Positions 1-13,100 of a stretch of DNA of 64,000 bases are shown here, piece by piece. Under the pieces are notes generated by a model that was given only the letters and a program-made list of their open reading frames with translations, did not search any database and was not told where the DNA came from. Where the stretch lies: positions 806,001 to 870,000 of the forward strand of contig BCKC01000003.1 in assembly GCA_001600455.1 (NCBI GenBank). Reading direction: 5' to 3'. How positions within the stretch are numbered: position 1 is the first letter of the stretch; the number at the start of each line of letters is the position of its first letter. The position numbers and the translations under genes were made by a program. The stretch is from Endocalyx cinctus (taxonomy: Eukaryota > Ascomycota > Sordariomycetes > Amphisphaeriales > Apiosporaceae).

Positions 1-749
1 CATATAATGTACGTGTATTTATATGTACTACCTAGAAAGATTCAACCTCCTCTTTGGCTATGTGTATATATGGAAATGATGAATTTTAACTTGAGTTGAT
101 TGATTATATAAAATTCGATCTGAAGTTATGTTGATAACCTTAGCATAGATTGCGTAATGATTACCGAGTTCTTTATAACGACGAAATATCCATCTATGAC
201 TTTTTATACTCCGTAGTCTACATGGATACATGGATACATGGATATACTCAGTTGCTTATTACTTTGGTATAGTATGTATAAGCAGTTTTGTCATCAAGAC
301 CAAAATGGAGTTCAACTGTCAATTATCCTATCATCGTGAGCATTCGAGTTCCACTTGCTGCTTTGCTTTTTACTAAGTACGGAGTCCTATGTTATATAAG
401 ACTATATTACAGATAAACTGACGTAAACTACATTAAACGTCTTAACAGATAAAAGCGGAGTAATTAGAGTGGGAAAAGTGAAGAAACGAGGAAAAAGGGG
501 AAATATCTATTTTATTTCTTTATACCTATTTTATCCTCTCAATATACCATAACCATTGTTTGGTAAGCATTTTTTATGCATGAGGAACAGACAGATCTTG
601 AGTAATAATAAAGGAAAAATTAACAACATCTTGGTCTGTTAATCATCACTTCGTCTATTTCCTAGGTACCTCAATCCACGCATTGCCTTTACATGTCTAG
701 CTAGGAACAAGAACGAACCCACACAACGCTTGCCTTAAAACAGACCCAA
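1..749. other. Intergenic, 3' flank of UBA1
   Basis: AT-rich sequence with no credible reading frame. It contains a short tandem repeat of an 8-bp unit (ATGGATAC-like, about three copies near 222-244) and two copies of the recurring TACGGAGT motif (207-215 as its complement, 378-385). It probably includes the UBA1 3' UTR just before 750. Nothing else recognised. Confidence 0.6.
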
Positions 750-3700
750 TTACTGGATTCTAACTTTGATATAAGGGACCTCGACATCCTCCTCGTTCAT
801 ATCCTCGGCAACCATTTCGAAGATAAGTTCCTTTTGATGTGAAGGAATTGGCTTTTTCGATATCGTTTCGACTAGTTCGCTAAGCTTGAGAGGGTATCTG
901 TCCTTCAACTTCGCCGGAGGGAAGAAGCTGGCAAAGAGCAGACTGACTCCCGAGCTTAGCATCGTGATAGTTAATCCACGCTTCTCGAAGTCGCTCAAAA
1001 GCTCCTTCAGAGTCACGTTTTCCATCTCAAATCTATCCCAAATCTTATCTAAAGTCACCTTGCCGTTCGGTCCCTGGTACTCCACCTTGGGACTAGCGAT
1101 CGGTTCACTAAAGCCGAAGAAAGGGAGTGCCAGGTTGACGAACCCGTTCTTGTACTGTTCAATGTCGACTTTACCGTCGACGATCTTGTACAACTCGAGT
1201 ACCACCAAACCCGTCACCAACGCCGTAGTCGTCGCGATGGCCGGGATAATCTTTCCGGCGATAAATTTGGTCTTGTGCCTGTCCGCCTGCTCGATCTTGT
1301 AGTTCTCCGCTCGCAAGTTGCTAGCGCAGGTAATGAAGTCAATGTGATGGTTGGTATCGTCGTCTTTCTCAAACTCCACCGCCGTAAGCTTGAACCCGGC
1401 CATTTTGTTGGCCGGCGGAAGACTGTCGGTAATCTTCTGTAGCTCCGCGTTGTCGTCAAACGCACCACCGCTGGAGTTGGGGTCCTATAATTTTATGTTA
1501 GATACTTTCGACCTGACAAAAAACAAGTGAAAAACACTTACCGGGTCGCTGTCGTTCGCCTGGATCTTGACACCGGGATCGGGTGAAAAGTCAGGAACTA
1601 TCATGTTATCTAAGACCTTCTGGTATAGCGCCTGGTCAACTCCTTTGGTGTTGATATTGTAGTTGAACGCGTGTAGGTTGGCAGCCGACACGATAAAGCC
1701 GAAATGCGTCGGGTTCTTGGGGTCGAACTTTAACGGATCGGGGGCACGCTTGGGGCCAGACCAAAACGGTGTACCGGTAGATGATACCGAATCTTTCGGG
1801 AAGTTGTACAGAAGCTGCTGGATGGCGTTGTTATACTGCTTTTCAAATAGCATCCGCGCCCAGATAATACAATCCTCAAAACTAAGCGGCTTATCCGTCA
1901 CGAGGTAGTCGCGAATGGTCTCCAATGTCGCTTTCTCGTTACCACCTTGCTTGAGTGTCGTTTCTAGGTAGTTGGGCTGCGTTAGGTAGAGATTGACGGT
2001 CTCGGCAGATTTGACGAATGAAGTCTCGAAAAGTTCACGAGCCCATGCAATCGTGTGCTCAATCTTGTTCGGGAAACTTCTGAGCGTGCACATAGGGAAA
2101 GAAACCTCGGGCGGATCTTGCGAGGACGAGTAGGACTCGGTCAGTTTAGGAAGCACGACCTGAGTATTACCTTTGGTACCTAGCGTACCGCTCTCCAGGA
2201 GAGGCTTGTGGAAAAAGACGCAACGTCTGTCAACGTAGGTTCGTGCTTCAACGTTGTCCAGCGCGTTCGTCACACCGTCTAGCTCCGACCAGAAGGTTTC
2301 GTTAAAGATATGCTCCGTCTCGGGACTAACGCGATCTTTGAGACATTCAATATGGCCTTCCAGGTCCGGGTTCATCGCTACAACCGCCTTGGCAGCACAG
2401 TCACTCTTCATCTGTCCAACATCTTTGGGTCTGAACAAGAATTGCCGATTCAGATTGCTCTTCTCGATCGAGTCCATGTCGGTGATAGTAATTTTGCCTT
2501 TAGGACCAACACCTAGACCAACCATAGCCCAGTTCTTGAGCATTTCACAACCGATCGCACCAGCGCCAACCAAGAATTCCTTGACGTTGCCAATAGCCTC
2601 TTGATATTCTTTACCGAACACCGCTATCTGACCATCGTAGCGCGAGCCAGTGGGCTTGCAGAGTTCTTCGCTCCTCTTGAACTTCTCCGGAAGCGACTCT
2701 AACGAATCAAAATAGAACCACTGCTTCATGGGGTGGAACTTGCCGGAAACAGCCTTCAGAACTTCCTGAGCCGCAAGACCACCAAAGAGGGCAGCCATAG
2801 GGTTTAGGTCACCCTGTGCTTGATAACTGAGTTCCTTGACGAGCTTTTCGTCAATTTCGACATCCAGCTTCTCTTTCTCGACGAACGCTTTCGCGGAAGC
2901 GATCAGAACGGTTGCATCTTCGTCGTTCATCGGGCGAGGGAAGCGACCTTGGGCTTGCGCGAAGGCGTGGAGGGCCTCAAAACCCACATGGAGTTGCTGC
3001 GGTCGGTCAAATTTGGCAAAATCCGACATGACGAACTCGGGGTCGCGCAAAGCAGCTGAGATAGTCTTAAAGTCGAGGATTTTGGGCATCTTCACCTGTT
3101 GGTAAAGACCGCCTCTCTCGTACTGGCCAAGTCCGGAGACATCCCCAATAGAAAAGGTGTAGGGTCCCTTGACGGTGACTTTTCTGGGTTCGCTTCCGTT
3201 CAAGCCTTCCATACCCTCTATTTCAGAAAAGGTAACATAGTCACCATCTTCGAGACCATGTCGCGTCTCGTCCAGCGCCGACACCAAACCTTCCTCGTCA
3301 ATACCAGCCACTATGCCGTTGACGGGGTTCTCGCCGGTTGGATCCAAGCACGTAAACTTGCTGCCGAAATCACAAAAGATGGATCCAAACAGACCGAAGG
3401 TGTTAACGGAGACGATATAGATGCCTTTAGAATGGCAATAATCGCCGACGGCTAGCTGGATATTAAGGGGGGTGTTGGTGAGAACAACGACTTGGTATTT
3501 ATCAAATTGGGAGAAATTATCGGAAATGCTATAGGTCCGCTATTAGTTAGTATGTAAAATTTACTATTTTTATGATAGAAAAGAAATACTGCGATTGCGT
3601 ACCTAGAAGATTGATGAATGTTGACGGGTGTGTACGCATTTAACTCGGCTACGCGAGGGGCCGTAACCTGGTCGCGAGGCTTGCCGACATCTTCCGGATG

Positions 3701-4100
3701 AAGGAAGAATTGAGAAGAGAGGTCGGAAACGGCTGCAGGTTCGGGATCGTAGAGGGTCAAGCTCTTGACACCAGCAAGAGCAATATTTTTAGCGATCTCG
3801 ACACCGACACCTTTCAAACCGACTATGAGCACGTTGGAAGCGCCCATGCGCTTCATCGCTTCGTGACCAAGGACATAAAGCTGACGACTGTATAGAGATT
3901 CATCGATTTCGGTGTTTCCGACAACGGAGTCATCGACTTGAAGGCGGGTGACGAGGTCGACCTCGGGGCCGGTGGAAACCTTCGGGTCCTATAAGAACGA
4001 AAGAGCCGTGCTTGTTAGTATTGAAGAAAAAAAAACGGGAATTCGTATCCGGTTACTAATAAATCACGGTATTTCAAATGATCTTCTCACTTACAGCCAT
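750..4100 (-). CDS. UBA1: Ubiquitin-activating enzyme E1
   Basis: E1 adenylates the ubiquitin C-terminus with ATP and passes it as a thioester to E2 enzymes; it acts in cytosol and nucleus. Coding exons (minus strand) are 4100-4095, 3988-3603, 3528-1542 and 1484-750: 3114 nt, 1037 aa, close to yeast Uba1 (1024 aa). The N-terminal half has the pseudo-symmetric Rossmann repeat ([16 protein letters not shown]); the second, catalytic adenylation site is [13 protein letters not shown] at about 452-464. The thioester cysteine lies in [11 protein letters not shown], at about residue 611. The C-terminal ubiquitin-fold domain (E2 docking) is in the last exon. The first coding exon is only ATGGCT, followed by a 106-nt intron with a TACTAAC branch point; splicing gives MADPKVSTG and keeps frame. 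Downstream eIF5B lies on the same strand but is separated by 1.4 kb, so it is independent. Confidence 0.97.
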
Positions 4101-5517
4101 GTTTCTCTTCGGGGAGAGAGGATTATCTCCGTTTGAGAGTTTGCGCTTCCCCAGCTTGACGTCTTTCCGGCTCACTCCGAGCTATTCAAATCTGCACACG
4201 ATATACTTTGGTAAGAAATATGAGACTTTTAAGATGGACGGAAGACTATATTAACCGTCACAAGAAGAATAGAGGAGGATGATTTTTTTTTTGGTATGTA
4301 CGTGTATTCGTTTGTAAGGGGTATTGGTCGTGTTTATAGAAAAATGGTTTGAGGTGGAAGAAAGAGAAATCTGTCTGACCAGTGAAGAAGCACCCCACCA
4401 CAAGAAAGATGTAGCGTAGATGCAATACTAATACTGTATTCGTATGTATTTTGGGTACTTCAATAATCCGGGATATGACGTAGTCTGTTTATTTCAATAT
4501 CAGAATGAGGTTATTGACTTACTACTTTTCGCCAAAGAAGGAGAATAATATTTATGTTAAATAAGGGGGAAAAAAGGAAAAACAAAAAGAAGAGAAAGGG
4601 TGACTGTTTTGCTTCTTCGTCAGATATTTATTTGTTGTTTTAAAGAATCAAAAGAAGTTTATGCGACACTCTTGTACTCCTCCTCAGCTGGTTGCTGGTG
4701 GCCCTTGATTTCTCAGCGACATGAGATGGCGGGGTATTTATTTATTTACCCAGCTTTTGATTTGTATTTATGTATTTATGCAGCTTAGTAAAAGAAAAGA
4801 TATTTCATCTGAATCCAACATACGGAGTCCCACAAATCCTATACTCCTACGGTTACCCACTATATACGTATGTACACAGTAGGCAGACAGCCTTGGTAGT
4901 CAGATCCATAGATGTATGACTACTTACTTATATTGACGTACATATATGTAGGCATCTTATTGGATTGCCCTGAAACAAAATACGTTAGGCATCTACGGTA
5001 CATTTGAGAGGCCATAGTTTCTGTTTCCTTCGCTCGTCTTCTCATCACTTCATCATACTCCTTGTGATCATGAGACTCACACACAGGCAGAACGGGCTGA
5101 CAAGGTTTACCTACCAATCAAATATATTTGTCAGAATATATATCACAATATCTACCTCCTATTGTATAATGTGGCAACTTCGTCATATGGAATATATATC
5201 ACCCCTTTTTGTTCGACCGAGACTCGCGTCTTAATCAGTTAGTTACCTAGTTACTTGTAAAACTTATGGACAATAAAAATGAATATCCTTTAAACACAGC
5301 TCATCACAATCTATAGCAAACCTATTTCTGCTATCTTCGCCCATACTATTGTTCCTTTTTGATAGTGATAGTCCCAGTCCCGGCTCCGGGACCTCATGCA
5401 ACCTACCCATTTTTCCGCCCTGTAGATAGCTTCACCGAAGTGATTTTGAACAATCACATCACTCGGTGAAAACCTCCCTATTATTTCGTACTTTCATCAT
5501 AAACCATATTGCATTGT
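4101..5517. other. Intergenic: UBA1 5' region and eIF5B 3' flank
   Basis: No credible gene. The 4101-4400 part should carry the UBA1 promoter and 5' UTR. The rest is AT-rich, with one TACGGAGT motif at 4821-4828 and short T/A runs. The small frames here are not conserved-looking and overlap each other on both strands. Confidence 0.5.
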
Positions 5518-8500
5518 TTAGTGAATGTCAAACATCGGCTTCAGCTTAATGATGAGCTGCCACTCATCGTTCGACACGTCTTTCCGGTAGAACTCCTTCA
5601 GACAATCGATACTGGCACGAGATATCAGACTGTACAATGTGTCACCTTCTTCCAGCTGTCGGCCATATGTTGGTTGATGACCACCCATCTCAATCTTGAC
5701 CGCCACTGACGGCTGTCCCTTCTTACAAATTGGTATCTGTTTGTGATCTCGTTCGATCGATGTACTGTGTTTTGTTAGTTTAAACGATAACGATATTATA
5801 ATTTAAAATTCGTCATAGAGGATGTAGGAGGCAAAAAAAAAAAAAACTTACACTCTTCCCAGGTTTATTATCTCCTTGACCCCGGTGTTGGGATTCGGCT
5901 TGATAGCTGCGATCGGCGTGTTAACCCTGAGATTGCCTTCCACTACGTCAACACCGACGACGATAGGGCCTGTTTTGTTGAAAACGGCGACCGGCGAAAG
6001 CACGCACGGGAAGACGGCCAACATCTTAGATTCCTCTTTCTTCTTCTCTAGCTGCTCTTCCATATGCTTCGTGAAAGCATCAAATAGATGATAGATGATG
6101 TCTGCTGTGAAGATTTTGATCCCTTGCTCGTCAGCATATGCCTGTGCTTCCTTGTCAATCTTGACGTCGAAACAGAGCATGACGGCGTAATCGGGGCTCT
6201 TCTCCAACATTGTACCGCACTGAATCACATCTCTCTTGAACACAGGTCCAATTCCGACGTTGGCCACGGGAATCTTGCAGTCCTTCAAGAAGTCTAGCAG
6301 AGCCTCTAGGGAACCAAGAGTAGATGCCTGTACACTAACACCACGTCCAGTTGTGGCGACGCGGCTAAAGAGTTTGTTCAGATCAGATTCGACTTCTTCC
6401 TCTAGATCTTCTTCATCATCATCTGGGCCGACCACCAGCAATCGGGATCCAGCAATAGCACCCTCCAGACCAGGGGCGCTGATCTTCACACCCATCGCAG
6501 CCTTCACCTCCTTGTTGTGAACGTATTGAGACTTTACACGCAACTCTTTCATTATGGCAGGGGTAAGAAGCGCGCGAATATTGGTTGTTATGGCTCCTTC
6601 AACACCACAAACGACTATTCGGTCACCCTCTCGAAGTATACCATTGGACAAGATGACGTCGATAGTCATACCGAAACCCTCAATCGCCTTTACCTCAAGA
6701 ACTGTGGCTTGTACCTCTGATAGGTACATGAGCGAGCTTGTCATACGTTCTTGGGTTAGTTGTATGATAAGTTTGAGCATATCAGGAATACCCTCTCCGG
6801 TGTGGGCCGAGGTTGGTACTAATGACACAAATCTCGCCATTGACTTGTTCTCGTAGTAAAGCTCTGCGTTGAAACCCTGTTCAGAAAAGGCGAGCTTCGT
6901 CTGATCTAGCCGGTTCTTGAACTCGTTCTGTACGCCCTTGTTCTGAAGAGCCAAACTCTCCTGGAAACCATTGTTATCCACCTTCTTCCAGCCGTAAAGT
7001 CGATCGATCTTGTTGAGCGCGACAATGAACGGAGTCTTCCGGTCACGAAGTAACTTCATAGACTCAAGCGTTTGAGGCTCAAGACCGTGCATGATATCGA
7101 CGACTAGAATGGCAATGTTACATAGTGAAGAACCTCGAGATCGTAGGTTAGAGAAAGACTCGTGACCTGGCGTATCTATAATTAGTAGACCCGGAACCTT
7201 GAACTCAAACTTGCCCTCTGGATTAACAACCGCCGTTTTTTGTCTAATAGCGTCGACGGGGAAATAAGTGGCTCCTATTTGTTGTGTGATACCACCTGCT
7301 TCGCCTTCCTGGACGTTGGTCTGTCGAATCTTATCCAGTAGTTTCGTCTTTCCAGTATCGACGTGACCCAAGATACAGCAAATAGGTGATCGGAGGTTGT
7401 CCTTTGATCGAGCTGCCAACGCTGCTTGATGTGCCTTTTCTCGTCGCTCGGCGGCTTCCTTCTTCCGCTGGGCTTCCGCTGCCTGTGCCGCCGTCTGCTC
7501 CTCGTCCTCCGAAGAATCTTCCTCTTCGGAATCTGATTCAGAATCAGATGTGGGTTTAGGCCTCGAGGGAAGAGTCTCGGACTTCTTTGCTGCAGCTTTC
7601 TTTTCAGCTTCTTCATCTGAGTCGGCATCCCAACTATCCTTAACATCATCCTCAGCAGCAGCAGCCGCTTCCCAGTCATCCTCAACGTCGCTTCCGCCCT
7701 GTGCGTCCTTAGCCGCCTTAGCAGCTTCAGCGGCAGCAGCTTCTTCCGCGGCCTTTTTGGCTTCGGCCTCCTTCGCCTGTGCCTCAGCCTGTAATCTTGC
7801 TCTCTCGGCGGCTTCGGCCAGGACCTTCTCCTCGTCAACCTGTTATAAGTGTAATTAGTCGAAATGTACGGTTTACGCATTAATTAGAATCGATATAAGC
7901 AGTTATACCTTCTGGTCGTTTTTCTTGCCTCCGCGTTTTTTGTTGTCGTAAACCACCTTCTTCTTCTTTTCCTCGCCTGCGGCATCGTCGCTGGGGCCGA
8001 CCTTAATACCGGCATCCCTCATTTGCTTCAGTTTTCTTTCATTTCGAGCCTTTTCTTCCTTTTGGGCTTTAGTCAGGTACTTGCCCTCCTTCTTGAGTTG
8101 CTCGATCCTTTCCTTTTCTTTCTGCTTTTTGCGAGCCTTTTCTTCTTCTCTGCGTTTGTTTTCTTCGGCTTCGAGTCGTTCTATTTCTGCAAGCCGAGCC
8201 TTCTCCTCAGCCGCGCTTCGCTCCGCCTCTTCTCGCTGCCGCTTCAGGGCTTCTTGCTGTTTCTGGAGAGCCAGGAGATGCGGTGGTAATTTTTTACCCT
8301 TCTTGCCTGCGGCCTCGGGCGCGGGTGTTGGTGCAGGAGCTTCTTTCTTCTCCTCAGCGGCAGGCTTGGTAGGTTCGGGAGCTTTTGCGGCAGGTGTGGG
8401 AGCGGCGGTTTTCTTCTTTGCGGCCTATACGCGAATAATATTAGTTGTGCGCTAGCATCTAGGACGAATGGAATCTACGAACCTGTTCCTTTTTCCTCTG

Positions 8501-8938
8501 CTTTTCTCTTTCTTTCTTGAGCTTTTCCTTTTCCGCCTTTGTGAGTACTCGACCACCCTCGCCTACGTCATCGTCGCCGGCAGCGGCGGCTTTGGCTGGC
8601 TGCTGCTTGTTTTGCTTTCCACCTTTGCCCTTCTTCTCTGGTAGTGCGAACTCATCGTCCATGTTGGCTTCTTCAGGCGCTTTAGCTTCAACGGCGGCAG
8701 CTTCGGCGGCGGCGGCGTCAGGATCCACGAAATCTTCTGAAAGTCCCTTCTTCTTTCGCTTTTCTCGGTTCTTCTTGAGCATAGCCATTAGGCCACCCAC
8801 AGGAGCACTTTCCTCATCGTTATTTTCGGGAGCTTCGGCATCGGGAGCAGCATCGCCATTTGCTGGTGCGATCGATTCTCCAAGGTCAGCCTCCCAATCG
8901 TCGGCTGCCTTTTTATTTCCCTTCTTCTTGGGTGGCAT
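5518..8938 (-). CDS. FUN12: Eukaryotic translation initiation factor 5B (IF2-like GTPase)
   Basis: eIF5B is the cytosolic GTPase that joins the 60S subunit to the 48S complex during initiation. Exons (minus): 8938-8483, 8424-7909, 7839-5852 and 5764-5518; 3207 nt, 1068 aa. The start is the ATG at 8938 ([10 protein letters not shown]). Residues 1-460 are the usual low-complexity Lys/Glu/Ala arm, with an alternating charged stretch likely to form a long helix in exon 2. The GTPase core shows G1 GHVDTGKT (about 482-489), G2 region [10 protein letters not shown] (about 506-515), G3 DTPGH (about 546-550) and G4 NKID (about 600-603). The conserved histidine of DTPGH and the C-terminal domain that binds eIF1A ([16 protein letters not shown]) are present. 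Introns are 58, 69 and 87 nt; the last has a 14-nt T tract (coding sense). The gene lies between two others on the same strand, with its own intergenic spaces. Confidence 0.97.
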
Positions 8939-10125
8939 TTTGAAGGTGTTGGTCACTTAGAAAATCTTGTGGGGACTTTATTATTTTATTGTCTGCTAAT
9001 TTTTTTTCTTTCTCAACCTCTAAACGACTAATCTCTGATCTTTTAAAAGGACAAATTACTAAAGTCCGAGGTGAGAGGGGAAAAAAAAGAAGAAAAAGAA
9101 AATTAGAGGAAATAATAAGAAGGGAGAGAAAAAAAAAAGAGAGGCAATTGAAATTTGACGGTTAGACAAGCAAATTGCCACACACAATCTTCTTCTCTTC
9201 GGAGATGGTAATGTTAAGGTGGGGTGAAATCGACTTTCACAATACCCTTTAAGCCCACCTCGACAGTTTAGAAATACGGCAAAATGCCAGCAAATTTGCT
9301 CATGAGGAAAATAAAATAAAATAAAGACCAGCTATTAGTTGACAGATAAAATATGAGTCACTTGATGACTTTTTGACCCTCTGTTAACTTTTGGCAGATA
9401 CTGTAGACGTCTTAGTCAGGCGAGTTGCAGATGCAAATATTAGAAGGTTAGCTTAGGTGCTTATGTTCCTGACATTCATTATTGGTAGAGGGTTAGGGCC
9501 TTTTTTATTTTATTTTTTATTATTTTACTTGTATTTTTACTTCAATGTGTACCATCTCTCTACTACTGTAACTTTGAACCAACCCATGGCGGGGTTGGAC
9601 CGGGAAAAAGATTATGACGCTGTTTTTCTTCATGTAAAGTACATAATATAAGGATCAGGGATGAATAAAATATATGTTGTGAAATAAATTATGCAAGATT
9701 AAGCGAGGCACAACCGATAAGATAAGGGATAAAGAGATACAACAGGCTTGACAAGCGGACAGGGAGAACAGCTAGAACAGGTCAACGAGCTTTACTCTCC
9801 CGAGAAGAATATCCAGCGATTGAACTTGGAGAGAAAAGCAAGAAAAGGTGAGGTTTTTATACTAGTCTTTACTTTAATTTCTAAGTAATATAAATGAGAT
9901 GAAGAAATACATAGGTAATAAATTTTGTTTGTCTACCTACAAGTAAGGCACGGGTGGATTCCCCCCCATTTCAACCAAGGTTCTTCTTTTTCCGTTACTC
10001 ATGTCTCCAGGACTAGTCACTTCGTACAACGACATGATTTGTTGGATATTTTCTCAATGACAGTGCTGCTTGACGAGTTTATATATATATATATATATAT
10101 ATTATGGAGCGTAAAGATCCATCAA
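8939..10125. other. Intergenic: eIF5B promoter and 3' flank of the MMS1_N gene
   Basis: Purine-rich A/G tracts at 9060-9140 lie just upstream of eIF5B and fit its promoter or 5' UTR. A (TA)n microsatellite of about 24 nt lies at 10080-10103. No gene recognised. Confidence 0.5.
10080..10103. repeat. (TA)n microsatellite
   Basis: About twelve TA units directly downstream of the MMS1_N gene stop codon at 10126. Confidence 0.85.
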
Positions 10126-13100
10126 TCAAAATACTGGTGCCAGGTGCCAGTTCAGAATCTTATATAACAGCTTAAGATATACCCCCTTTTCATCATCATA
10201 TTTCTGAGATTCGTCAGAAGCTAGTAATTCATTCTCACTATCGATATCCTTAAGAAGTGCCTTCAATCGGTAGAAATGATCCGAGTCTGACGCCATATCC
10301 TCGATCATCCCTCTTTCCACGCATCTTCGGAGAATATCTCCGTCGACATGCATATGTTGAGCAGAAGTACGCGTAGGTTCCGGTCCAAAGTACGGTTCGT
10401 CGTCATCTCGATAGTGGAATGGACAGACTTTGGGTGATTCCATCGCGACGTTTTGGATGTAGCAGAGAAGACGCCACGCTTCCTCTTCGAGGAGAGTAAA
10501 ATGTTGCAAGGACCCATCAATGCTTAGCCCGAGAACATCCGAGTCTTTGCGGCTATCCTGAATACACCCGTAGCGTGGGCCAGCTTTTGCGAGGCCCCAT
10601 GGTGGCCGTGTACGTCCTCGAATGAACTTTCTCACCGAGGATTGAAGTTCTGCGCGGAAGAGCAGCATCAACTTAGCTTCGTCCGGCGACGATGCCCATA
10701 ACCCATGAACACCGCACACAACATCTGACAACATCGTGATAGACCGCTGTCTTTCACTATCGATAGACCATCCCATATCAATCGAACGCAACCCAAACCG
10801 GCACATATGATCTGAATGGATAAGAGCCATTTCATCCTGACTCAACCCGCTGCTTGTGTAGTCAAAAATTAGGAGTGAGTGCTGTGCCGTGGAAACTTGA
10901 AGCCGCCCATCCACCACTCGCATCCACATAGCCGGCGAAGGCAGCTCATACTTCTTTGAGAGCAGTATGTTCTTGTCCGGTTGGAGGACGCGGTACTCAA
11001 GAGTAGTCCCACGGCACAAGAATATGCCCTGCTCGTCAGTCGTGACCGCATACAGAGGTTTTTTAAACCCCTTTTTAAATTTGGTCCAGAACCGAATCTT
11101 TTTGGACGTTCCTTCGTCGTTCGATACCACCTCAGGTTCGGAGGATATAATCAACAGAAGACCTTGGTCTACTCCTATCTTGACAGAGAGCACAATGAAT
11201 TCCCATTGGCTTTTGTCGTTCTTGTATCTCCACATAGTCATGTCAACGATCCTAGCTGATCCATCCCCCAGTCCAGTGATATAGTCAACGTCTACGTATG
11301 AATCAGCCCGTTCCTGGCCCTTCTTGACCGGACGAGAGAGGTCTGCGCCAGTTATTGTATCAAAAAAGTGCAAAGAAGGTATGCCGTCCTTTGAAACCGA
11401 TGTTATAACCGTATCCAGCCTTTGCGAGTATAAAGCTTTCATTGGTGTGCCATTGACGGGAAAGTACCGAGGAACTATGCTCGGCTGCGATTGTAACTCT
11501 GCTATCAATATTCGTGGTCCCGTGACCATAACCAGTGCCTTCCCCCCGGTACCAGAAATCGAGCCCACACTTGCCACTGAGTTGATTGGAGGTGAAGGCA
11601 TGCTAGGGTCATTTGCGTCGGTGGGCCAAACTCGATTTATCTCATGAGAATAGGGTCCGGAGTTTTCGTTTGCATGCTGAGTCATAATAGCAAGCTCGGC
11701 ATCGTTGCAAACCAAAACGGAACTACTAGTTTCACCCGTGGTCAACGGGAACACGTAGGAGGATGATAGACCGAACTGGTCTTGAGAGATTTGAAAATCT
11801 TCGGGGCAGGAGATATTGACCTGTATTGTTAACACGTTGCCATGTCTGGTCCCAACAATGAGGTCAGCTGTCGTCTGATCTTTACTAGAACGAACTATGA
11901 TGCTAGTTAGGGCACCGGGCGTATCATTGAATGACACGGTTTTGTTGTAGGAAATGCCATCAACGACAACTTCTGTTATGAACATGTTAGGACCTACGTT
12001 ACCGCTTGAGTTTTAATGCACTTACCTCCATATAGATCCAAAACAGTGCATTTTAATTGCTGCTCTTGTTCTTGATGGCTATCGAGGAAATAGACGGCTA
12101 AACTGGGCTTTATTCCATCCCATAAGCCAGCGAGAACAACTTTCCGGTTTGCAAATTTGCCCGTCGATAAACATGTAACATGGCTGTCTACGTCACACAC
12201 TCTTGTAGACGAAATACGAGTTCCATCAATTGCAAGTACTATAACTTTGGGGGTTGGATCGGGATACATGGAAAGTACAATGGTGTCGTCATCGGCAGCG
12301 GCATGAGCCACGCTGACAGATGAATCTTGAACAAGTTCGCTGGTCAAATGCTGGTAACTAGAAATAAGGTTAGTCAACACTCGATAGCCGCTTATATGTA
12401 TGAATTATATCACTAAAATTTACCATTCATTCGGGGTCATGATTGTGATTCGGTTCATGGTAACCTGGATGATGACCGAATTGTTTGTCTCATGGGCTGC
12501 TAATGTGGGCGCCGAAAGGTCGAACTGGACTGAATCTTGGAGTATCTCGGAGACTTCAGAGAGATCCTCAGAGATATGTAGGACGGCAGAGCTATCCGGT
12601 AATGCTAAAAGCATGAGGAAACCGCCATTTCCGATAGAGTCGTCAAAATTGGGAAGCATCCAGCATTGTTTGATAGGCGATGAATATGTGAGGTCAAGGC
12701 CAACCTTTGCTTGAATACCATGGCGAAGTTCGGTGAGTGTACCTACGACGCCTCGCCCAGAGCAGGCGAAGAGCTTATTTGATTGTAACGATTCGACCCG
12801 TTCTGGTTTTTGGGCAGCTGTTGTGCTCGAGGCCATGTGGCCTTGAAAGACAGTTTCTGCGATATCACCAGTTGTGATCATATCCACAGACGGCGCCCAA
12901 TTTGGTATCGAACCAATCCGTTCCGGTTTCTGTTTTGCTAAGACCTTTTTTTTTTTTTTTTTTGGGAGTTAGACGAAAATCAATGCTTATAGGAAATTCG
13001 TGGCAATCTCTAGAGCTTACGAGGAAGACAGCACCAGCGCCAGTATCACCACCTGCAATAAGGATGTCCCCAAACTGATCATAGAGGCACGTGAAAGACG

